From assembly GCA_024233575.1 (NCBI GenBank), contig JACKPN010000026.1, forward strand, positions 1-12,863: DNA of 12,863 bases, written 5' to 3'. This document shows positions 8,401 through 12,863 of the stretch, piece by piece. The position numbers and the translations under genes were made by a program. Under the pieces are notes generated by a model. It was not told the origin of the DNA. It saw nothing but the letters and a program-made list of their open reading frames with translations, and did no database searches. The stretch comes from Chlamydiales bacterium. GTDB lineage: Bacteria; Chlamydiota; Chlamydiia; Chlamydiales; Criblamydiaceae. How positions within the stretch are numbered: position 1 is the stretch's first letter; each line of letters begins with the position of its first letter.

Positions 8401-9563
8401 GTAGGATAAGTGCTATTGCTCTACACATCTGCCTTGCTGTAACCTTGCTGACTGTTCTCTCAGGGTGCTGTTGTGATAAGCTTTTTGAGCTCCCATGCTG
8501 CAACCCTTGTCGGCGCCCGCAGGTGATGGAGTTTAAGCAATGCTGCGTCATCGACTATAATCCATGCCTTGCTGATCCTTGCGCTAAACCAGATGACGAA
8601 GAGGAAGAAAGCGATCTGCTTGATGAAAACAATGTCGAAGAGAGCGGGGAGTTCACCCTCTCTCCTGGGGATATTGTCGAGTTATCGATTTTCGGGGACA
8701 GCGAAACGCAGATGGATAACGTTCCCGTCGCCCCTGATGGACGTATATATTATGGTTTTGCCGATGGCGTTCCTGCTGCGGGAAAAACCTTATCGGAAGT
8801 GAGGGAAGAGATTACCCAGCAAGTATCGTCTCTGTACATCTCTCCAAAAGTATCGATATCCCTTAGAGAAGCGGTAAATAAATATTACCGGATTTTGGGG
8901 CGAGTCGAACAGCCCGGCCGTTATCCCATTTTAGGAGCGCTCAAGTTACGTGAAGCTATAGGTCAAGCGGGCGGTCTTTTGCGAGAAAACTTTAACGAAA
9001 AAACTGCGGATGCTCGTTTATTTATGATCGCCGATCTTGACAAATCTTTTTTGATGCGTAAAGGCAGAAAAATCAAGGTGAATTTCTTGAAGTTGCTATT
9101 CACTTGCGACGATAAGGAAAACATCGATGTCCAAGCCGGCGATTACATTTATATCGCTCCTAATAAAGCGATGGCCGTTTATGTGCTTGGAGCGGTATCC
9201 GCGCCATCGCGCATACCATATGATCATAATATGACATTAAGTGAAGCTATTGCGCGTTCTGGCGGCTGGATGAATGTTGTTGCAGCAGACAGCCGCAATG
9301 CTAACATGACGAAGGTGATCGTAATCCGCGGAAGGCTGGAATGCCCCCGTGTTGCCGTTGTTGATTATCTTGAGATATTAAATGGAGGAGCTCGAGATTT
9401 TGTTTTGATGCCAGGAGATATTGTGTATGTGCAGAACAAGCCTTTCCGTTTTCTTAGGGAGCTTGTACGGTTGATTGCTTATACTTTTGTTCAGTCGTTT
9501 GGCATTAGCGCAGGTCGTTACTATGGCGAAGTCTGGTTCCCGTCATTTAATCCACCTTTATGA
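8397..9563 (+). CDS. Wza-like polysaccharide export lipoprotein with cysteine-rich N-terminus
   Basis: Outer-membrane polysaccharide export protein of the Wza/Poly_export family, 388 residues. The start is the ATG at 8397, which overlaps the upstream TGA as ATGA; a TTG at 8391 would add two residues. A lipoprotein signal ends in lipobox VLSGC, giving lipidated Cys24. The mature N-terminus is cysteine-packed: Cys24, 25, 26, 34, 35, 38, 49, 50, 57 and 62, ten within 39 residues. A Glu/Asp-rich linker follows (~65-85). The Poly_export domain begins at FTLSPGDIVELSIFGD (86-101). Two SLBB domains start near 163 (YYRILGRVEQPGRY) and 260 (AVYVLGAVS), each with a conserved AGDYIYIAP- or PGDIVYV-type ending. 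A C-terminal segment (LRELVRLIAYTFVQSFG) could be the amphipathic helix that builds the Wza outer-membrane pore. The cysteine pattern recalls the small chlamydial lipoprotein OmcA; that comparison is from memory. The gene lacks a clear Shine-Dalgarno and is probably translated by coupling. Confidence 0.9.
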   Translation: MSRISAIALHICLAVTLLTVLSGCCCDKLFELPCCNPCRRPQVMEFKQCCVIDYNPCLADPCAKPDDEEEESDLLDENNVEESGEFTLSPGDIVELSIFGDSETQMDNVPVAPDGRIYYGFADGVPAAGKTLSEVREEITQQVSSLYISPKVSISLREAVNKYYRILGRVEQPGRYPILGALKLREAIGQAGGLLRENFNEKTADARLFMIADLDKSFLMRKGRKIKVNFLKLLFTCDDKENIDVQAGDYIYIAPNKAMAVYVLGAVSAPSRIPYDHNMTLSEAIARSGGWMNVVAADSRNANMTKVIVIRGRLECPRVAVVDYLEILNGGARDFVLMPGDIVYVQNKPFRFLRELVRLIAYTFVQSFGISAGRYYGEVWFPSFNPPL

Positions 9564-9577
9564 TGAGATGGGAAACG

Positions 9578-9691
9578 ATGAAAATGGTTGTTAACGCGAA
9601 GATGCTCAGGGGCGAAGAAAAAAAAGAAGAGAGAAATCTTTCTTTGTTTTTCTGTCTTTACATTCATATTTCCAGGAGAGCAGAGCGATGA
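9578..9691 (+). CDS. Possible 37-codon leader ORF overlapping the next gene
   Basis: After the stop of the first Wza-like gene, ATG at 9578 opens a 37-codon frame that ends with TGA at 9689-9691. That stop overlaps the next gene's start as ATGA, the same arrangement seen at the previous gene junction. A purine-rich GATGGGA lies just upstream of its ATG. The peptide (start MKMVVNAKML, then Lys/Glu-rich, then hydrophobic) resembles nothing I know. It may be a translated leader that couples the two Wza-like genes, or a chance frame through the intergenic spacer. The downstream gene has its own good ribosome-binding site, so coupling is not required. Confidence 0.25.
   Translation: MKMVVNAKMLRGEEKKEERNLSLFFCLYIHISRRAER
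9624..9651 (+). other. Imperfect purine/pyrimidine inverted repeat between the two Wza-like genes
   Basis: A purine run (AAGAAGAGAGAAA) is followed directly by a complementary pyrimidine run (TTTCTTTGTTTTT). They pair over about 12 positions around a TC centre, with one mismatch and two G-T pairs. In RNA this would be a weak A/U-rich hairpin followed by more pyrimidines. It could tune expression of the downstream gene by attenuation, RNA stability or processing, but it is too A/U-rich to call a terminator. It may simply reflect skewed composition. Confidence 0.35.
9674..9678 (+). promoter_or_regulatory. Shine-Dalgarno site of the second Wza-like gene
   Basis: AGGAG lies 9 bases before the ATG at 9688. 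It supports that start and suggests independent translation initiation, unlike the first Wza-like gene. Confidence 0.7.
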
Positions 9692-11619
9692 AGAACTTTT
9701 TTTTGACATTGTTTTCACTCTATCTGTTTTTATTGACAGGCGGCGCTATTTTGTCTGCCGAACAAGGAGATATTTCACCCGACTACAAATTTATCGATGT
9801 AACGCCGGAATCCTCTAACGAGCTTGAGGATGTTTCCGTACCGCCGGTCGGAAAGCAAAATGAAGTTCCTGAAACGACAACATCTTCTGAAGTCAGCACA
9901 CCGGTTCAACCAAGCGTACCCGCATCCGAGGATAGCAGGCAACCATTGCAGTTTGATTATGATGAAGGATTAACGCCTCCCCAAGCAGAAAGAACTCCCA
10001 CGCCCCAGGTAGAGAATCAGAAGCCTCCTGCAGTGAACCAGGATGAAGAGTTACCCTCCTCTGAAGTCAAGCAACCATTGCAGTTCGATTATGATAAAGG
10101 ATTAACGCCACCCCAAGCAGAAAAAACTACCACGCCTCAGGCAGAGAATCAGAAGTCGCCTGCAGTGAACCAGGATGTAGAGTTACCCTCCTCTGAAGTC
10201 AAGCAACCATTGCAGTTCGATTATGATGAAGGACTAACGCCTCCCCAAGTAGAAAAAACTCCCACGCCTCAGGCAGAGAATCAGAAGTCGCCTGCAGCGG
10301 AACAAAAACAGCATTCATTGCTAGACAACGAAGAGCAACCTATCCCTAAGGAAGAATCTGTCCCCTCTCTTCAAGTAGAGAAGCAGGAAGCTGCAACTCA
10401 AAGTCAGGAGCCATCTGTAGAGGAACAAAAGAAAGAAGCAACACCTTCCGCGGAAAAAATAAATAAGACGCCGGCGTTTGAATACCAAGGAGAGCCTGCC
10501 CCTTATGTTTTCACAGAAGAGCCTACAGAGGAAAATAAAGAAGAAAAAAAAGAGCCCATACCTACGGAAAACACACCTTTCGTGCCGGTACCCGGAGGAC
10601 AGCAAGAAGAACCTAAAGAGGGAACACCATTCATTCCTGTTCCCGGTGAAGAGGATGCGGGGCCTGAGGGACAAAGAATCGGAGGGGCTGCCAAGCTGTA
10701 CCGTCTGCGTATTGGTGACGTTCTCCAGATTTCTTTGTATGGCGATCCGGAAACAATCCGTCGCGTGCCCGTCGGCCCCGACGGCAATATCTCGTATCTC
10801 TTTGTCCATAGTCTAGATGCCTGGGGAAAGACTGTCGCCCAGCTGCGACGCGATCTTGAAGCGGAACTTAGCAGTTACTATCGTGATCCTATCATCCTCA
10901 TGACACCTCTAGAGTTTATCGGCGATTTCTACACCATTCTTGGTGAGATCCGTGGTCCCGGACTTAAAGCGATTGAAGGTGAGATGACATTGCTATCTGC
11001 TATCGCTGAGGCTGGCGGATTCCGAACGCGTATTTTCCGTGATCAGACTGTAGACCTTATCGACTTAGAACGCAGCTTCGTTGCACGGGATGGCGAATGT
11101 GTCGATGTTGATTTTAAAAAGCTCATTGATGGCGATCTCACAGAAGATATTGGCCTACGTTCCGGTGATTATATCTATATTGCGCCACACTTAAGGCAAG
11201 AGGTTCATGTTCTTGGGGAAGTTGGCAGTGTTGACACATACGAGTTCTTCGGCACGATCACTTTAGCTGAGGTAATTGCCGAAGCGGGAGGCGTAACGGG
11301 ACGCGCGAGCTCCCGTGTTGCCGTGATCCGAGGTAGTTTGACTAATCCAACGCAATATCTCATTGATTTTAACCGCATCGTCAAAGGCTGTGCAGATGAC
11401 TTTCCGTTGGAGTCTGGGGATATCGTTTATGTGGCCCCACGGCACTTCACAACTTTAAGAGAGATTGTACAGGCGGGCGTTCGTGACTTTGTCGGAACTG
11501 TGGCATCGGCGGCAGGTACGCGCGCTTACATTGACATCAATCCGCGAGCTGCCGGTGTGACGGCGCCGCAAACATCGATTAACTTCAATGCGCCAACGAC
11601 ACCGGCTGCCGGACCTTAA
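9688..11619 (+). CDS. Second Wza-like polysaccharide export protein with Pro/Glu-rich repeat region
   Basis: Paralogue of the preceding gene product, 643 residues. A Sec signal peptide (1-24, cleavage after ILSA) exports it. It has no lipobox cysteine, so it is not expected to be a lipoprotein. Residues ~30-325 form a low-complexity Pro/Glu/Gln-rich region with a 44-residue tandem repeat (from 85; about 2.7 copies) and two TPFxPVPG motifs at 296 and 313. The export core follows: Poly_export from LYRLRIGDVLQISLYGD (337-353), SLBB1 from ~415 (YTILGEIRGPG), SLBB2 from ~506 (VHVLGEVG) and a C-terminal helix-like segment (LREIVQAGVRDFVGTVAS), then an Ala/Pro/Thr-rich tail. The core parallels the first Wza-like protein block for block, with shared GDYIYIAP and LREIV/LRELV segments, so the pair likely arose by duplication. 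Only two cysteines are present. The likely role is an outer-membrane or periplasm-spanning part of the export channel, with the linker bridging the periplasm. The disordered region makes its exact place uncertain. Confidence 0.87.
   Translation: MKNFFLTLFSLYLFLLTGGAILSAEQGDISPDYKFIDVTPESSNELEDVSVPPVGKQNEVPETTTSSEVSTPVQPSVPASEDSRQPLQFDYDEGLTPPQAERTPTPQVENQKPPAVNQDEELPSSEVKQPLQFDYDKGLTPPQAEKTTTPQAENQKSPAVNQDVELPSSEVKQPLQFDYDEGLTPPQVEKTPTPQAENQKSPAAEQKQHSLLDNEEQPIPKEESVPSLQVEKQEAATQSQEPSVEEQKKEATPSAEKINKTPAFEYQGEPAPYVFTEEPTEENKEEKKEPIPTENTPFVPVPGGQQEEPKEGTPFIPVPGEEDAGPEGQRIGGAAKLYRLRIGDVLQISLYGDPETIRRVPVGPDGNISYLFVHSLDAWGKTVAQLRRDLEAELSSYYRDPIILMTPLEFIGDFYTILGEIRGPGLKAIEGEMTLLSAIAEAGGFRTRIFRDQTVDLIDLERSFVARDGECVDVDFKKLIDGDLTEDIGLRSGDYIYIAPHLRQEVHVLGEVGSVDTYEFFGTITLAEVIAEAGGVTGRASSRVAVIRGSLTNPTQYLIDFNRIVKGCADDFPLESGDIVYVAPRHFTTLREIVQAGVRDFVGTVASAAGTRAYIDINPRAAGVTAPQTSINFNAPTTPAAGP
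9940..10299 (+). repeat. 132-base in-frame tandem repeat, about 2.7 copies
   Basis: Units begin at 9940, 10072 and 10204, each with CAACCATTGCAGTT. The period is exactly 132 bases (44 codons). Units 1 and 2 differ at roughly 10 of 132 positions by eye. Unit 3 stays similar for about 95 bases before diverging. Each unit encodes QPLQFDYDxGLTPPQ, then a TPQxENQK segment, then a Glu/Ser-rich piece. The near-identity points to recent expansion and likely copy-number variation between strains. Confidence 0.93.
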
Positions 11620-11621
11620 GG

Positions 11622-12653
11622 CTACTCGTTTTCTTGAACCGGAGCAGGTTGTGGTTTGAAGAGGTTATCACCATTAGGATATGCATTTCGTAGAGCGTGC
11701 CATCCTGTTGAGATGTTTTCTAGTGATGACTCAATTTCGTTGAGATTGGCGAGATACTTAAGTTTACCTTGTAGTTGTCCGTCGATCTCTGAAATCTGTC
11801 CACTTGCTACTAAAGAAATGGTTTGACGGGGTGGGAGAAGCGATGTAATTTGTTCTTTTAGATTTTTTATTTCTTCTTCTATTTTTGTTTTTTCTGTATC
11901 AGTCGTTTTCTCGTCGTTCAGGGCTTCTTGTTTGCCTCGCAGCTCCTTTTGGAGGTCTGTAATTTTCTCGTCAATGGGTGGATTGGGTGGGTTAAGAGAC
12001 TCAAGCTTAGCCTTCAATTCCTTGATTTCTTCTTCTAACTTAGGCTTGGCTTCAAGCATCGCTTCCTTTCCGTTAAGTTCTTTCTGCTTAACGATCAGTT
12101 CTTTCAAACGATCGGCTACATCTTCTTTTAGGAGAGGTTTAAGCTTTTTGAATTTGCCGCCGGAAAGATGCGCTTCCTGAAAATCTTTGAAAGATGTTTT
12201 TGGATCGTTATAGCTATTTTTGAGATCTTGTAATTGATTTGGAGGGATGGCATTTTCATCAGCACCTTCGGGTGCGAAGGCGATAATGAGCCCTGATGCC
12301 GTGAGTACCGGGAATGTCGTCAGTGCCGAGAGCCCGACGACCAACGCTCCTGCTGCAAAGATCGTTGACATGGGGATGGCGGTAAAGAGCGCTGCGGCTG
12401 CACCCGCCATGAGAATACCGCCAGCAATTAAGGCAAAAGCAACGGCCGCAACAGCTGCGACTTTGATACCGGTTTTGACGAGGGGAGGCAGGTTGTCCCA
12501 CTTGTCCTTAATTTTTCCAAGCAGTCCTTTTTGCTCTTTGACTTCACGGCCGTCGAGATTTCCTGCTTTGCTCTCAATTGAAATATGTTCCGGGCGAGAA
12601 AAGTCCTGCGATTTAGAAATAGGAATTTCATTTCCGCTGATATTTCCAGTCAT
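11622..12653 (-). CDS. Putative inclusion-membrane (Inc-like) protein with coiled-coil tail
   Basis: A 343-residue protein with no recognisable enzyme motif. A polar N-terminus (1-60) precedes a two-lobed hydrophobic region: TM1 ~62-88, a very short turn (around IPMST, 93-97), TM2 ~97-127. It then has a long charged tail with heptad-like Leu/Ile/Glu/Lys spacing (~177-273). A paired-helix hydrophobic hairpin with both ends on the same side is the hallmark of chlamydial Inc proteins, which the type III system secretes and inserts into the inclusion membrane. The coiled coil faces host cytosol in such proteins and can bind host factors. The tail contains an internal duplication: KLEEEIKELKAKLESL at 205-220 and KIEEEIKNLKEQITSL at 257-272, each followed by Pro-Pro. 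The start at 12653 is supported by GAGAGG 5 bases upstream. Assignment is from architecture only; another bacterial membrane protein with a coiled coil is possible. Confidence 0.75.
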   Translation of the reverse strand: MTGNISGNEIPISKSQDFSRPEHISIESKAGNLDGREVKEQKGLLGKIKDKWDNLPPLVKTGIKVAAVAAVAFALIAGGILMAGAAAALFTAIPMSTIFAAGALVVGLSALTTFPVLTASGLIIAFAPEGADENAIPPNQLQDLKNSYNDPKTSFKDFQEAHLSGGKFKKLKPLLKEDVADRLKELIVKQKELNGKEAMLEAKPKLEEEIKELKAKLESLNPPNPPIDEKITDLQKELRGKQEALNDEKTTDTEKTKIEEEIKNLKEQITSLLPPRQTISLVASGQISEIDGQLQGKLKYLANLNEIESSLENISTGWHALRNAYPNGDNLFKPQPAPVQENE

Positions 12654-12658
12654 AATAA

Positions 12659-12664
12659 CCTCTC
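12659..12664 (-). promoter_or_regulatory. Shine-Dalgarno site of the Inc-like gene
   Basis: On the minus strand GAGAGG precedes the ATG by 5 bases (TTATT). It supports 12653 as the start. Confidence 0.7.
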
Positions 12665-12677
12665 ATTAATAATTTAT

Positions 12678-12686
12678 ATTATAGCA
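12678..12686 (-). promoter_or_regulatory. Extended -10 promoter of the Inc-like gene
   Basis: On the minus strand the sequence reads TGCTATAAT, a perfect extended -10 element, inside a very A/T-rich 60-base gap between rfbC and the Inc-like gene. The -35 position at 17 bases reads AGAACA (3 of 6 consensus); a TTTACA lies 22 bases upstream. Transcription would start near 12671, giving a leader of only about 18 bases. The gene can thus be expressed independently of rfbC upstream. Confidence 0.65.
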
Positions 12687-12713
12687 TAATTAGTTATTAA
12701 TGTTCTGTAAAGG

Positions 12714-12863
12714 TTAAATAAATTCTTTTAATAATTTTCCTTGCTTATCTTTGTTAGAAAGGAGGGGTGAGAGGCCAAATAAGGGCCATTCGATTCCTAT
12801 TTCGGGATCATTCCATAAAAGACAGCGTTCAGAATCAGGATGATAGTAATCGGTAGTCTTGTA
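12714..12863 (-). CDS. rfbC: dTDP-4-dehydrorhamnose 3,5-epimerase, C-terminal 49 codons (partial)
   Basis: Too short for automatic ORF calling because its start lies beyond the right edge. The minus-strand frame runs from the window end to TAA at 12714-12716. It contains YKTTDYYHPDSER, then WNDPEIGIEWPL, then LSPLLSNKDKQGKLL. These match the conserved C-terminal segments of RmlC/RfbC: Y-K-x-T-x-Y-Y, W-x-D-P-x-x-G-I-x-W-P and S-x-L-S-x-K-D. The enzyme epimerises dTDP-4-dehydro-6-deoxy-glucose at C3 and C5 on the way to dTDP-L-rhamnose, a building block of surface polysaccharides. Its presence beside export genes suggests a wider polysaccharide locus to the right. The ending appears intact. Confidence 0.88.
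   Translation of the reverse strand, partial: YKTTDYYHPDSERCLLWNDPEIGIEWPLFGLSPLLSNKDKQGKLLKEFI

Noticed and set aside
9644..9670. Promoter for the second Wza-like gene (TTGTTT and CATATT)
   Set aside because: Poor hexamers with 15-base spacing, and transcription would begin inside the ribosome-binding site.
9940..10299. CRISPR array
   Set aside because: The repeats are long, directly adjacent, in frame and protein-coding, with no unique spacers.
10321..10809. 162-codon minus-strand ORF in the second Wza-like gene
   Set aside because: It is antisense to the Glu/Lys-rich linker, which yields Phe/Leu/Arg-rich nonsense on the opposite strand. The sense frame has a signal peptide and a recognisable domain.

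Overview
This window looks like chromosomal DNA of a Chlamydiae-type bacterium, probably one of the environmental chlamydiae rather than the animal-pathogen genus. The evidence is indirect. There is a protein with the two-lobed hydrophobic domain and coiled-coil tail typical of chlamydial inclusion-membrane (Inc) proteins. There is also a lipoprotein whose mature N-terminus is packed with cysteines in an OmcA-like pattern. Base composition is moderate and even, and genes are tightly packed. Family or species cannot be fixed from the sequence alone.

Layout, left to right. Bases 1-294 hold no gene I can defend. Next come two housekeeping genes on the + strand, 26 bases apart: a bifunctional proline dehydrogenase/glutamate-semialdehyde dehydrogenase (putA, 295-3942) with an unusual C-terminal extension and cysteine-rich tail, and a UvrD/PcrA-type DNA helicase (3969-6131). 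A 142-base gap with a perfect -10 box then leads into a three-gene polysaccharide-export operon (6274-11619). It encodes a Wzc-like inner-membrane co-polymerase with a BY-kinase-like ATPase domain, a Wza-like outer-membrane lipoprotein that overlaps it by ATGA, and a second Wza paralogue with a long Pro/Glu-rich repeat region. Converging on this operon with only 2 bases between stop codons is the Inc-like gene (minus strand, 11622-12653), which has its own extended -10 promoter. At the right edge, on the minus strand, is the last 49 codons of a dTDP-4-dehydrorhamnose 3,5-epimerase (rfbC/rmlC).

How the genes may work together. The Wzc-like protein and the two Wza-like proteins are the inner- and outer-membrane parts of a trans-envelope polysaccharide export machine. 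The rhamnose-pathway gene suggests that a surface-polysaccharide locus continues beyond the right edge. The most interesting point is the join of a Wza fold to an OmcA-like cysteine-rich, lipidated N-terminus. It suggests that the export channel could be disulfide-tethered into a chlamydial cysteine-crosslinked outer envelope. The neighbouring paralogue instead carries a long repeat-rich linker and almost no cysteine. PutA and UvrD appear functionally unrelated to this system.
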